Assembly (NCBI GenBank): GCA_902556065.1 | Contig: CACDUV010000001.1 | Span: forward strand, 94,534 to 158,533 | Length of the DNA stretch: 64,000 bases | Reading direction: 5' to 3' | From: an uncultured Pelagibacteraceae bacterium | GTDB taxonomy: Bacteria > Pseudomonadota > Alphaproteobacteria > Pelagibacterales > Pelagibacteraceae | Shown: in pieces, positions 1 through 8,641 of the stretch | Layout: each line of letters opens with the position of its first letter | Position numbering within the stretch: the stretch's first letter is position 1 | The notes under the pieces: generated by a model | What the model was told of the DNA's origin: nothing | Database searches by the model: none | What the model saw: the letters and a program-made list of their open reading frames with translations, nothing else | Position numbers and translations under genes: made by a program

Positions 1-1068
1 AATTTAGGAGACCATATTTCTGGTGTTTTCTGGGCTGCCTTTTTACTTTTCTCTTGGACAGCTGCTTCTATCGTTTCTGGAGCAATCATTGAAAGAATTA
101 CAACTTTTGCATTTGGAATTTTAGCAATTGCAATTGGCTCTGTATTTTGGACAATTGATGCTGCATGGGGATGGCACTTCGATGGTTGGATGCTGAAAAT
201 TCTAGGATATCACGATGCATACGCATCAGGGGTAATTCACGCAATTGCGGGTGGATTTGCCTTAGGTGTTCTAATGGTTTTAGGACCACGAATTGGTAAG
301 TTCTCATCAAGCGGTGAACCAAGAAACATTGGACCAAGAAATCCTTGGCTAGTAACAATTGGATTATTTCTTATTTATACTGGATTTTGGGGTTTTTATG
401 CTGCTTGTAACATACCGATATATGATCTTGGGCCAGAATACGGAATGGAAGGTATTTCATATTGGACGGCTACCAACATTTACGTAACTCCTACTACACT
501 GAGTGGTATTACGATGAATTTCTTGATGTCATTATCAGGAGGTTTGTTGGCAGGTTATGTGATTGCTAAAGGTGATCCTTTTTGGACATATTCTAGTGGA
601 CTAGCAGGAATAATATGCGCGTCAGCTGGGAATGATTTATATCATCCAATTCAATCAATGATCATAGGTATGATCGGTGTTGTGATTTCATACAAACTAC
701 ATTACTGGGTTGAGCGAAAGTTCAAAATTGACGATGCAGTTGGTGCTGTCGCAGTACATGGTTATGCAGGATTTATCGGACTAGTAATTTGTGGTTTCGT
801 CTTGAATGGTTATCCTTCATCTGGTTACAGTGTTGGAGCTATGTGGGATGGAACAACATATGCAGCAATAAATCCATTGGGTATGTTTATAGGGGCAATA
901 ATTATGTTTGTTGTTCTTGGGCTAATACCGGGCTATATCATAGCTAAGATACTACACGGAATGGGTAAATTAAGAATCCCTCGTGAAGTTGAAATAGCTG
1001 GGCTAGACTATGAAATAATGGAGACTGCTAAAGAAGATGAAAAAGCAGTTTCATCCGCAACCAGGTAA
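1..1068 (+). CDS. amt: Ammonium transporter (Amt family), 5' end cut by window
   Basis: Inner-membrane ammonium channel. The ORF track begins at an internal ATG (190), but the same frame is open back to base 1 and reads typical Amt sequence (SWTAASIVSGAIIERI), so the gene starts outside the window. 355 residues are visible. Both pore histidines expected in Amt/Rh proteins are seen: one in ASGVIHAIAGG (codon at 238-240) and one in AVAVHGYAG (codon at 757-759). Multiple hydrophobic helices follow, ending in a charged cytoplasmic tail. It is followed by a small membrane ORF after a strong ribosome site and then by a terminator. GlnB/GlnK or a promoter cannot be assessed because the 5' side is missing. 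Family assignment is certain; substrate (ammonium versus methylammonium) is family knowledge only. Confidence 0.96.
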   Translation, partial: NLGDHISGVFWAAFLLFSWTAASIVSGAIIERITTFAFGILAIAIGSVFWTIDAAWGWHFDGWMLKILGYHDAYASGVIHAIAGGFALGVLMVLGPRIGKFSSSGEPRNIGPRNPWLVTIGLFLIYTGFWGFYAACNIPIYDLGPEYGMEGISYWTATNIYVTPTTLSGITMNFLMSLSGGLLAGYVIAKGDPFWTYSSGLAGIICASAGNDLYHPIQSMIIGMIGVVISYKLHYWVERKFKIDDAVGAVAVHGYAGFIGLVICGFVLNGYPSSGYSVGAMWDGTTYAAINPLGMFIGAIIMFVVLGLIPGYIIAKILHGMGKLRIPREVEIAGLDYEIMETAKEDEKAVSSATR

Positions 1069-1080
1069 AGGAGGAATAAT

Positions 1081-1311
1081 ATGGCTACAGTTACAAACTG
1101 GATAGATCACCTTAATAAACCAGCAGAAGAAGTTGTTGGTGCTGTTTACCCTGGTGCTGGATCTAGTGAAGGTATACTAGTTATTATTGCTATAATTATA
1201 TGGATTGGTTGGCATGTTATTACTGCAAAATCTGAAAAGGATGAGCTTGACAGATTAGCACGTAAACGACATGGAGCAAATGACCATAAAAGCAATATTA
1301 CTGACTGGTAA
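1081..1311 (+). CDS. Small single-helix membrane protein downstream of amt
   Basis: Unrecognised 76-residue protein. It has a short amphipathic N-terminus, one clear membrane helix at about residues 30-48 (ILVIIAIIIWIGWHVI) and a highly charged cytoplasmic-looking tail (KSEKDELDRLARKRHG). It starts 12 bases after the amt stop, and the gap carries a very strong Shine-Dalgarno (AAAGGAGGA), so it is very probably translated from the amt transcript. A perfect terminator stem follows 15 bases after its stop, so amt and this gene end one transcription unit. A role as an Amt accessory or stability subunit is inference from position only. Confidence 0.8.
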   Translation: MATVTNWIDHLNKPAEEVVGAVYPGAGSSEGILVIIAIIIWIGWHVITAKSEKDELDRLARKRHGANDHKSNITDW

Positions 1312-1326
1312 TTTTAAATAAAATTT

Positions 1327-1360
1327 GGGCGCTACTTAATGTGGCGCCCTCATTTTTTCT
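1327..1360 (+). terminator. Rho-independent terminator of the amt unit
   Basis: GGGCGC (1327-1332) pairs with GCGCCC (1344-1349), with AC/GT possible inside the loop, followed by a T-rich run from 1353. It is one of the few G+C-rich stems in an A+T-rich window and sits directly after the small membrane gene. Confidence 0.9.
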
Positions 1361-1370
1361 TTAATCCAAA

Positions 1371-1526
1371 ATGTCAGAAGAAAATAATAAAGATGAATTA
1401 AGACCCTCTAAAATGAGAGGTGTAGCATTTCCTAAGGCTAAGTATGGTGTGATACTAGCTATAATTGTAATTATTGTTGTAAATTTAATTTATTATAAAG
1501 AAACAATTTTATCTTTTTTCAAATAA
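1371..1526 (+). CDS. Putative 51-residue single-helix membrane protein
   Basis: Too short for the ORF track. It begins with ATG at 1371 and ends with TAA at 1524-1526. The product starts with a charged segment (MSEENNKDELRPSK), then has a hydrophobic helix at about residues 27-42 (VILAIIVIIVVNLIYY) and a short tail. The charged-then-hydrophobic layout looks like a real tail-anchored or single-pass protein rather than random A+T-rich sequence. It fills most of the gap between the amt terminator and glnT. No obvious ribosome site precedes it, since the terminator T-run lies just upstream. Function unknown; it may be non-coding. Confidence 0.45.
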   Translation: MSEENNKDELRPSKMRGVAFPKAKYGVILAIIVIIVVNLIYYKETILSFFK

Positions 1527-1543
1527 TTGTGTTAACTTAGATT

Positions 1544-2869
1544 GTGTCTAAAAATTTATTTCAAATTGCTAAGCAAAAAAAAATTAAATATTTTTTAATC
1601 AGTTTTGTAGATTTATTTGGTGTATTAAGATCAAAATTAGTACCTGCTCATGCAATAAAAGAAATGCAAAATGCAGGAGCTGGTTTTGCTGGATTTGCAG
1701 CATGGTTAGATATGACACCTGCTGACTCAGACATGTTTGGAATTCCCGACCCAGATAGTTTAATTCAACTTCCATGGAATAAAGAAGTTGGATGGTTAGC
1801 ATCTGATCTATGGATGAATGGCAAACCAGTAGATGCATCGCCCAGAGTGATGCTAAAAAATCAGATAAAAAAACTAAAAAAACAGAATTTAACAATGAAA
1901 TCAGGTGTTGAGTGTGAATATTTTTTAATTTCACCTGATGGCAATTCAATTGCAGATCCAAGGGATACTCAGTCTAAACCTTGTTATGACCAATCTGCAT
2001 TAATGAGAAGGTATGATTTAATTAAGGAAATTTGTGACTGTATGATTGAAATGGGATGGGGCCCTTATCAAAACGATCACGAGGATGCTAACGGTCAATT
2101 TGAAATGAATTGGGATTATTCAGATTGCCTAAAAACTGCAGATAGACATACTTTTTTTAAGTTTATGGTAAAAACAATTGCTGAAAAGCACGGATTAAGA
2201 GCAACATTTATGCCTAAACCATTTGGAAATTTAACCGGCAATGGTTGTCATGCTCACGTATCAGTTTGGCAAGGTAGTAAAAATAAATTCTTAGATAATA
2301 AAGATAAACTTGGTTTAAGTAAAATGGCCTATAATTTTTTAGGCGGAGTAATTAATAATGCTTCATCTTTATCTGCGTTTTTTAATCCAACAATCAATAG
2401 TTACAGAAGAATAAATGCACCACCTACAAAATCTGGAGCATCATGGTCACCAAGTAGTATTTCCTATACAGGTAATAATCGAACACACATGATAAGAATC
2501 CCTGATCCTGGAAGATTTGAATTAAGATTAATGGATGGTTCTGCTAATCCTTACTTATTGCAAGCAAGTGTTTTAGCAGCTGGTCTATATGGTTTAAAAA
2601 ATAAAGTTGATCCAGGTAAACCTTTGGATTGCAATATGTATGAAGACCACGCTAAATATCCAGACTTACCTAAGCTACCTGATGAACTTTCACAATCATT
2701 AAATTTATTAAAAAATAATAAAGATATGAATGATGCTTTTGGCAAAGATGTTATTGAAAGTTATATAAAATTAAGAAGTTCAGAAATGAATGAATTCGAA
2801 TCAAAAGATAGTTTTGATAAAACAAAAGATGTTACAAAGTGGGAAAAAGATAATACTTTAGATTGTTAG
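1544..2869 (+). CDS. glnT: Type III glutamine synthetase (GlnT family)
   Basis: Glutamine synthetase of the rhizobial GlnT/GSIII class: ATP-dependent amidation of glutamate, or of a related acid/amine pair. 441 residues, close to the usual 435-440 of GlnT. Seen in order: N-terminal segment with FVDLFGVLRSKLVP and GFAGFAAWLDMTP; ATP/metal region with VECEYFLI, NDHEDANGQFEMNW and GNGCHAHVSVW; C-terminal GS motif RIPDPGRFELRLMDGSANPYLLQ. The start is GTG at 1544, which gives the family-typical N-terminus. It lies 3 bases before a diaminopropionate ammonia-lyase-like gene and just downstream of amt, fitting nitrogen assimilation. Relatives include gamma-glutamylmethylamide synthetase (GmaS), but the methylamine partners (mgs, mgd) are absent, so GlnT is preferred. 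Confidence 0.88.
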   Translation: MSKNLFQIAKQKKIKYFLISFVDLFGVLRSKLVPAHAIKEMQNAGAGFAGFAAWLDMTPADSDMFGIPDPDSLIQLPWNKEVGWLASDLWMNGKPVDASPRVMLKNQIKKLKKQNLTMKSGVECEYFLISPDGNSIADPRDTQSKPCYDQSALMRRYDLIKEICDCMIEMGWGPYQNDHEDANGQFEMNWDYSDCLKTADRHTFFKFMVKTIAEKHGLRATFMPKPFGNLTGNGCHAHVSVWQGSKNKFLDNKDKLGLSKMAYNFLGGVINNASSLSAFFNPTINSYRRINAPPTKSGASWSPSSISYTGNNRTHMIRIPDPGRFELRLMDGSANPYLLQASVLAAGLYGLKNKVDPGKPLDCNMYEDHAKYPDLPKLPDELSQSLNLLKNNKDMNDAFGKDVIESYIKLRSSEMNEFESKDSFDKTKDVTKWEKDNTLDC

Positions 2870-2872
2870 TAC

Positions 2873-4003
2873 ATGACTATATTATCTAACGGTCATCAAT
2901 GGAAATACACTGAATTTACAGACAATAAAAATTACTCGTTTAACAAAAAAGAAATTCTAAGTTCTCTAACTTCAGAAGAAATTGATGATGCTTATAAGAG
3001 TATTTCTGAGTGGAAAGATTATTCTCCTACTCCCCTACTTTCTTTGAATAAACTTTCAAAGGAATTAAATTTAAACAAAATTTTTTATAAAGATGAAAAT
3101 AAAAGATTTGATTTAAAATCTTTTAAAGCTTTAGGTGGAGCTTATGCAGTAGAAAAAGTAACCAAAGGAAATAAAGATATAGTCGTAGCAACAGCTACTG
3201 CTGGCAATCATGGAAGATCAGTTGCCTGGGGAGCTAGAAGATTGGGATTAAAATGTAAAATATTTATTAGTGAATTTGTAAGTGATGCAAGAGGCAAAGC
3301 TATGTCTGATCTTGGAGCAGAAGTAGTTAAAGTAAAAGGTAATTACGAAAAATCATTGATGGAATGTATAAAGCAATCTACTGAAAATAATTGGCAAATA
3401 GTTCAGGATGTTGCTTGGAAAGATTATATGGTCGTCCCCAAGTATACCATGGCAGGTTATACGGTAATGATGAAGGAGATAACTAATCAAATGCAGGAAG
3501 AGAAAATAACTCACATCATTTTACAGGCTGGTGTTGGTGGCATGGCTGCTGCCATGGTTGCAGGTATTGCAAAATATTTGAACTATGTTCCAACAATTAT
3601 AATTGTTGAACCAGATAGTGCTGCGTGCGTAATGGAAAGCATTAAAACTGGAAAAATAGAAAAATTAGATATTAAAAGAGAGAGCTTAATGGGTGGTATG
3701 TCTTGTGGTGAAGTATCATTGGTCCCATGGGAAATACTCAAAAATTCAGTTAAACATTGTATTAGTTTACCAGATGATGATATTGCAAAAACTATGAAAC
3801 TACTTGGAAATTCAAGCTTTAGTGATGATAAAATAATTGCAGGAGAAAACTCAGCACCTGGCGTAATCAGTCTGATTACAAGTTGTGAAGATCAAGCAAT
3901 TAAAGAAAAATTAGATCTAAATGAAAAATCTAATATTTTAGTTTTTGGTTGTGAGGGAGATACTGATCAAGAAATGTATCAAAAGTTAATTAACCAAAAT
4001 TAA
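2873..4003 (+). CDS. Diaminopropionate ammonia-lyase-like PLP enzyme
   Basis: Fold-type II PLP enzyme most like diaminopropionate ammonia-lyase (YgeX/DpaL), which splits 2,3-diaminopropionate to pyruvate and two ammonia. 376 residues (YgeX is about 398). The PLP lysine is K85 in LKSFKALGGAYA. The phosphate-binding glycine loop is QAGVGGMAAAMV, and the end carries GCEGDTDQE, as in YgeX. The segment ATATAGNHGRSVAWGARRLG is the family's cofactor and substrate loop. It follows glnT by 3 bases and precedes the photolyase by 4, so it is in one operon. Context suggests ammonia release or handling beside a glutamine synthetase. A threonine or serine dehydratase-like activity cannot be excluded. Confidence 0.82.
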   Translation: MTILSNGHQWKYTEFTDNKNYSFNKKEILSSLTSEEIDDAYKSISEWKDYSPTPLLSLNKLSKELNLNKIFYKDENKRFDLKSFKALGGAYAVEKVTKGNKDIVVATATAGNHGRSVAWGARRLGLKCKIFISEFVSDARGKAMSDLGAEVVKVKGNYEKSLMECIKQSTENNWQIVQDVAWKDYMVVPKYTMAGYTVMMKEITNQMQEEKITHIILQAGVGGMAAAMVAGIAKYLNYVPTIIIVEPDSAACVMESIKTGKIEKLDIKRESLMGGMSCGEVSLVPWEILKNSVKHCISLPDDDIAKTMKLLGNSSFSDDKIIAGENSAPGVISLITSCEDQAIKEKLDLNEKSNILVFGCEGDTDQEMYQKLINQN

Positions 4004-4007
4004 ACCA

Positions 4008-5429
4008 ATGAGTAGTACAGGTATTTTTTGGATAAGAGAGGATTTTAGAATTGAAAATAATCCTGCTTTATCTTTTGCAACACAAAATCATGATAATGTA
4101 ATTGCATTATATATTTATAATAATAATGATTTTGACAACAAAAGAGAAGCTCAAAAATGGTGGGTTTTTAAATCTCTAGAAACTTTAAAAAAAGAATTAT
4201 CTGATTATAAAATTAATCTTGAAATAGTAAAAGGTGATGAATTAGAAATTTTTTCTAAATTTAATAAAAAGGATAAGCTTTCAGTTTATTGGAATAAAAT
4301 TTATGAGCCAGATGTTATAGCTAAAGGAAAAAAAATACGTGACCTATTTATTAAAAATGAAATCAATTATAAATATTTCAAAGGAAATATTTTAAATGAA
4401 TTTCAAGAGATAACAAAAAATGATGGAACTCCCTTTAAAGTGTTTACCCCTTTTTGGAGAAATGCGGAGCAAGTTTATTTAAATCAACCACCAAGCAAAA
4501 ATTATATTGTTAAAAAGAAAATAAAAAAGATTTCATATTTTAAAAAATCTATTGAACCAAAGGATATTTTACCAAAAAAAAATTGGTATAAAAAATTTGA
4601 AAAAAATTGGAAAGTTTCAGAAAATGAATCAAAAAAAATACTTAAAAATTTAATTGAAAATAAAATTAAGGATTATGGAACTTCTCGAGATATACCATCT
4701 ATCGAAGGAACCTCTAAATTATCTCCTTACATCAAACATGGCCAAATTCATGTGGGCAGTATTTGGAAAAAATGTTCTGAAATTAAATCAAAAGGAATTG
4801 GTTATAGAAAATATATTAATGAGCTTGGTTGGAGGGAGTTTTCACATAGTTTAATTAATTATTTCCCTGAATTCTTAAAAGGAAATTTTAGAAAAGAATT
4901 CGACAAATTCCCTTGGGAAAAAAATGAGAAATTTTTAAAAGCATGGAAAAAAGGAATGACCGGTTATCCTATTGTTGATGCAGGTATGAGAGAATTGTAT
5001 GAGACTGGATGGATGCATAATAGAATAAGAATGGTTGTTGGTTCATTTTTAGTCAAACATTTGAGAATTAATTGGACTGAGGGTGAGAAGCATTTTAGAA
5101 ATTGTCTACTAGATTTTAACAAAGCAAATAATGTTGCTCAATGGCAATGGGTTGCTGGCTGTGGTGCAGATGCAGCACCTTATTTTAGAATATTCAATCC
5201 AATACTTCAGGGTGAAAAATTTGATAAAGAAGGCAATTATGTAAAAAAATGGGTTCCTGAACTTAAAAATGTTCCAAATAAATTTATTCATAAACCATGG
5301 GAAATGGAATTAAAGTATCAAGAAGCTATAAAAACAATTATTGGCAAAGATTACCCAGGTCCTATTGTTGTTCATGAAAAAGCTAGAGCTGCAGCTCTAG
5401 AAGCGTTTCAATCTTTGAAGAAGAAATAA
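4008..5429 (+). CDS. phrB: Deoxyribodipyrimidine photolyase
   Basis: Light-dependent repair of cyclobutane pyrimidine dimers. 473 residues, full length for a class I photolyase. The N-terminal antenna-binding Rossmann domain starts at IFWIREDFRI. The C-terminal FAD domain shows WREFSHSLINYFPEF, TGYPIVDAGMRELYETGWMHNRIRMVVGSFL, NNVAQWQWVAGCGADAAPYFRIFNP and KWVPEL, the region that contacts FAD and the dimer. It is the last gene of the glnT unit. It converges on yjbQ with an 8-base gap and no visible terminator. DNA photorepair is expected in a surface-ocean bacterium. A cryptochrome role is less likely given the complete repair motifs. Confidence 0.95.
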   Translation: MSSTGIFWIREDFRIENNPALSFATQNHDNVIALYIYNNNDFDNKREAQKWWVFKSLETLKKELSDYKINLEIVKGDELEIFSKFNKKDKLSVYWNKIYEPDVIAKGKKIRDLFIKNEINYKYFKGNILNEFQEITKNDGTPFKVFTPFWRNAEQVYLNQPPSKNYIVKKKIKKISYFKKSIEPKDILPKKNWYKKFEKNWKVSENESKKILKNLIENKIKDYGTSRDIPSIEGTSKLSPYIKHGQIHVGSIWKKCSEIKSKGIGYRKYINELGWREFSHSLINYFPEFLKGNFRKEFDKFPWEKNEKFLKAWKKGMTGYPIVDAGMRELYETGWMHNRIRMVVGSFLVKHLRINWTEGEKHFRNCLLDFNKANNVAQWQWVAGCGADAAPYFRIFNPILQGEKFDKEGNYVKKWVPELKNVPNKFIHKPWEMELKYQEAIKTIIGKDYPGPIVVHEKARAAALEAFQSLKKK

Positions 5430-5437
5430 ATTTAATT

Positions 5438-5857
5438 TTATTCTCCAATAAAATGATGAATTATAGTTCTTTTTTGAGCTTCTAATCTGTGTTCAAATAA
5501 ATATATGCCCTGCCAAGTTCCAAGCAATAATTCACTATCTTTCACACTTAGAGAGATTTGATTATTTGTTAATGCAGATTTTATATGAGCTGGCATATCA
5601 TCTTTACCTTCAGTTGTATGAACATAAAGCGAATTATCCATTGGAGCTAACTTATCAAAATATTTAATCAAATCAGTTTGTACATCTGGGTCTGCATTCT
5701 CCTGCACAATTAAAGATGCACTTGTATGCTGAATACTTAAATTTAAAATTCCATTCTTGAAATTATTTTCATTTATCCAATCAAGAGTTTGATCTGTAAA
5801 TTCATATAATTTTTGACCATTAGTATTTATTTGAAGATTAAAAAATTCTTGTTTCAT
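5438..5857 (-). CDS. yjbQ: YjbQ/UPF0047 family protein
   Basis: Small single-domain protein of the YjbQ (UPF0047) family, 139 residues, the usual length. Family signatures are all visible: IQHTSASLIVQENADPDV, HTTEGKDDMPAHIKSAL and LLGTWQGIYLFEHR. Members have been linked to weak thiamine-phosphate synthase activity, but the physiological role is not settled. It is the last gene of the eight-gene minus-strand operon and overlaps zapE by 4 bases (ATGA), so it is translationally coupled to it. Confidence 0.93.
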   Translation of the reverse strand: MKQEFFNLQINTNGQKLYEFTDQTLDWINENNFKNGILNLSIQHTSASLIVQENADPDVQTDLIKYFDKLAPMDNSLYVHTTEGKDDMPAHIKSALTNNQISLSVKDSELLLGTWQGIYLFEHRLEAQKRTIIHHFIGE

Positions 5858-6909
5858 GAATTCATCACTTTGGATGTTAATTCATATAATCTACTGATTG
5901 TTCTTTCAAATGGTTTTTCTAATAGTTTTGATGATGTGAATTTATCTAAACTTTGATTAGCTGTTACTGCAATTGGAACACTGTTATCATAAATTATGTC
6001 TAATAAAGTTATAAATCTTTGCTGTTGGTTAGAATTAAAATTGTCAAACTGTGGTATTTGATCGATTACTATAAAATCACAATTTTTAATAATTTCTAAA
6101 TAATCTTCTGAACCTAAATTTTGATCACATAATGTTTTAAAATCAAATCTAACTACTCCTTCATAAAAATTTTCTATTTTAAAGTTTCTTCCTTTTACAT
6201 TAATTATTTTTTCAGTTTTATTTTTATCTTTTGTAATAGTTCTAAAAAATTTATTTATTTTAAAATTAGTTTCTTCATCAAGTGGAAAAAAGTATCTATC
6301 TTGAGCATTATTAGATTTTCTATAGTCATCTTCAATTACAAGTTCGTATTGAAAAGATTGATCCTCCATTATTTTTATGAATGGTTTGAACTGATCTCTT
6401 TGAAGACCATCTTTATAAAGTTCAGAGATTTTAATATTAGAAGTTACAATTACTTTTAAATCTTCTTTGAAGATTTGATCAAACAATTTTCCTAAAATCA
6501 TTGCATCAACTATGTTGGTTACTTGAAACTCATCAAAGAAAATTAACAATGCTTTTGATTTTAAATCTTTAACAAATTCATTAATAATATTTTCTTGGTT
6601 ATCACTTTTTCTTTCATGTACAAAATTATGAAAACTCAACATAAACTCATTAAAGTGTAATCTTAATTTCTTATGATCTAATTGATCATAAAAGAAATCT
6701 AAAATCATTGTTTTACCTACACCAACATCTCCATATAAATAAAATCCTTTTTTTAAAGATTGGCTCTTAAAAATTTTTGATATTAATGATTGAAAATTAC
6801 CTTGGTAGTATTCTTGTAATTTTTTTACTAAATCTATCTGGCTAGGATTAATTTCTAAATTTTGTTTTTTACAGTGAGATATAAATTTTTTTTCAAAATG
6901 TAGAGCCAT
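5854..6909 (-). CDS. zapE: ZapE/AFG1-type ATPase
   Basis: AAA-like ATPase of the ZapE/AFG1 family, associated in E. coli with the division ring and in mitochondria with protein quality control. 351 residues. Walker A is GDVGVGKT (residues 60-67) and Walker B is ALLIFFDEFQ, followed by the family's VTNIVDAMILGKLF. A sensor-like TSNIKISELYKDGLQRDQF and the C-terminal RFDFKTLCDQNLGSEDYLEI also match the family. The start overlaps the end of the cupin-like gene by one base (TAATG). Cytoplasmic or membrane-associated. Full length with no signs of decay. Confidence 0.92.
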   Translation of the reverse strand: MALHFEKKFISHCKKQNLEINPSQIDLVKKLQEYYQGNFQSLISKIFKSQSLKKGFYLYGDVGVGKTMILDFFYDQLDHKKLRLHFNEFMLSFHNFVHERKSDNQENIINEFVKDLKSKALLIFFDEFQVTNIVDAMILGKLFDQIFKEDLKVIVTSNIKISELYKDGLQRDQFKPFIKIMEDQSFQYELVIEDDYRKSNNAQDRYFFPLDEETNFKINKFFRTITKDKNKTEKIINVKGRNFKIENFYEGVVRFDFKTLCDQNLGSEDYLEIIKNCDFIVIDQIPQFDNFNSNQQQRFITLLDIIYDNSVPIAVTANQSLDKFTSSKLLEKPFERTISRLYELTSKVMNS

Positions 6910-7340
6910 TAACTTCTTTTAGTTTTAAAATCAATACCATATTCTGCTCGTGGTCCTTTTCTTAAACCAAATGGTCCTGGAATAAATATTGTCATTGGTT
7001 TTGTGCCCGGTTCTAAATCAACTCTATGAAAAGAGTTTGCGGATCTAAAACCTATGTATCCTGGCTTTCTCCAAAATCTTCCATTTTTTGTCGTTTCCCA
7101 ATACCCTCCTCTTAATATTATAGTGATGTATGGGCATAAATGGTTATGCACCCCATCGCCATGATCATCATCTAACATTTCATGAATTAATATATTAAAT
7201 GGAAACCATTTAGGTCTATTCCTGAATATCACATAGTATCTATTCATCCACGGTTTTGCTTCTTCAAATTTTGGGTGTGATGGTCCTCTATCTAGAACTA
7301 TTTTTTTTCTTCCGATCTTCTCTAAAAATTTCAAGATCAT
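6909..7340 (-). CDS. Cupin-like protein of unknown function
   Basis: 143 residues, not assigned to a named gene. It has the look of a small single-domain cupin: a basic N-terminus, then MNRYYVIFRNRP, then HNHLCPYITIILRGGYWETT with two histidines that could bind metal, a glycine-bounded turn (KPGYIGFRSANSFHRVDLEPG) with a third histidine, and a final strand MTIFIPGPFG. The HxH...H spacing suits the two conserved cupin motifs. No signal peptide. It sits between bamB (2-base gap) and zapE (1-base overlap), so it is co-transcribed with envelope and division genes. The metal and reaction are unknown. Confidence 0.7.
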   Translation of the reverse strand: MILKFLEKIGRKKIVLDRGPSHPKFEEAKPWMNRYYVIFRNRPKWFPFNILIHEMLDDDHGDGVHNHLCPYITIILRGGYWETTKNGRFWRKPGYIGFRSANSFHRVDLEPGTKPMTIFIPGPFGLRKGPRAEYGIDFKTKRS

Positions 7341-7342
7341 AT

Positions 7343-8641
7343 TTAATTGTATTGTACGATAGAACCTTTTCTAACTACATACAAATTATTATTAAATATA
7401 AATGGCTCTGAAACCATGTCTCCTGAAACTTTTTCTATGTTTAAAACTTTTCCATCACTTAAATCTGCAATTATTATTTTTCCATCTGAATTTGTTAAAT
7501 ATAAATTAGTATTACCTATAACAAAACCAACTGGTCTAATTTCTTTTCTTTTTTTAATTTTATAATTTTTAAAAAGATCGGTAATTCTAAGTATATTACC
7601 CTTTTTTTTTTCAACTACATAAAGATATCCATCATTGGAAACTGTAAAAATCAAATTACCAGTAATCACTGGAGTAATATTAGAATTTAAATCATTTATC
7701 CAATTAATTATCCCTGTTTTTAAATCCAATGAATAAAATTGATTTTTATTATTTGAAAAAAAAATAGAAGTTCCATCTGATACTAGTTTTGATATTTTAA
7801 AATTATAAGTTTCATTAACAATACTACTGCTTTGAGTTGGTAACTGCCATTTAATCAAGCCAGTCTCAATATCAACTGCAGTAATATCTCCAATTGAGTT
7901 ACTAAATACCACCATTTCATCAGCTATTATTAATGAATATTTTGCATTTGATATTGTAAAAGAATCTTCCGTTTGCAAATTCCAACATTCGGAGCCATCT
8001 TCAATTTTGTAGCATCTCAAAGTATTTTTATAATCAACGACAAAAATTTTATTTTTATAACTTTTAATATCTGAATTAAATGGATAAGTATTATTTTTTG
8101 ACCAATTTAACTCTCCAGTATCAAAATTAACCGAGTAATATTTAGCAATACTGTCTGTAATTAAAATATTATTTTCTTTAATTATAAAATTTAATTTAGG
8201 TCTTAATTTTTTTTCAGACTTTTTATAATGATTTTTTTTCCATAACACTTTTTTATTATTGTCATATCTAATTATTGTACCTTTTTTATCAAAGAAAATT
8301 ATTCCATCTGACAAGAAAATTGGTTTGAAATTAAGATTGTTTATTTCATCTAACTTTGAAAATTTAAAACTACCAATTTTTTTAAACACACCATCATATA
8401 TTTGGGCACCATAATTATTTTTATTATCAATTATTTTATTAGATGTTCTTAATTCTGATAAATTCAGTTTAACTTCTTGATTAAATTCAGAAGATTTTAC
8501 TTCTTCCTCTGTAAATATTTTTTTTATATTTTCTTTTTCCGATAAATCTTTCTCTTTATCTTTCCAAATTCTTGAATTTTCATTGAAAGAACAATTATTT
8601 AAAAGAAAAAATGCAATAAATAATGCTAATATTCTATTCAC
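7343..8641 (-). CDS. bamB: Outer-membrane assembly lipoprotein BamB (PQQ-type propeller)
   Basis: Predicted periplasm-facing lipoprotein of the BAM complex, which inserts beta-barrel proteins into the outer membrane. 432 residues. It has an N-terminal signal ending LLNNC with the candidate lipidated Cys17; the N-N before Cys is unusual for a lipobox. The body repeats the PQQ-propeller pattern: DTGELNWSKNN, EDGSECWNLQT, ETGLIKWQLPT, KTGIINWINDL. It follows a YfgM-like gene with an 8-base overlap, the same order as E. coli yfgM-bamB. The der GTPase gene that usually follows is absent here. Another PQQ-repeat lipoprotein is possible, but synteny favours BamB. Confidence 0.85.
   Translation of the reverse strand: MNRILALFIAFFLLNNCSFNENSRIWKDKEKDLSEKENIKKIFTEEEVKSSEFNQEVKLNLSELRTSNKIIDNKNNYGAQIYDGVFKKIGSFKFSKLDEINNLNFKPIFLSDGIIFFDKKGTIIRYDNNKKVLWKKNHYKKSEKKLRPKLNFIIKENNILITDSIAKYYSVNFDTGELNWSKNNTYPFNSDIKSYKNKIFVVDYKNTLRCYKIEDGSECWNLQTEDSFTISNAKYSLIIADEMVVFSNSIGDITAVDIETGLIKWQLPTQSSSIVNETYNFKISKLVSDGTSIFFSNNKNQFYSLDLKTGIINWINDLNSNITPVITGNLIFTVSNDGYLYVVEKKKGNILRITDLFKNYKIKKRKEIRPVGFVIGNTNLYLTNSDGKIIIADLSDGKVLNIEKVSGDMVSEPFIFNNNLYVVRKGSIVQYN

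Noticed and set aside
98-358. 86-residue minus-strand ORF
   Set aside because: Antisense shadow of the truncated amt frame, which is open from base 1.
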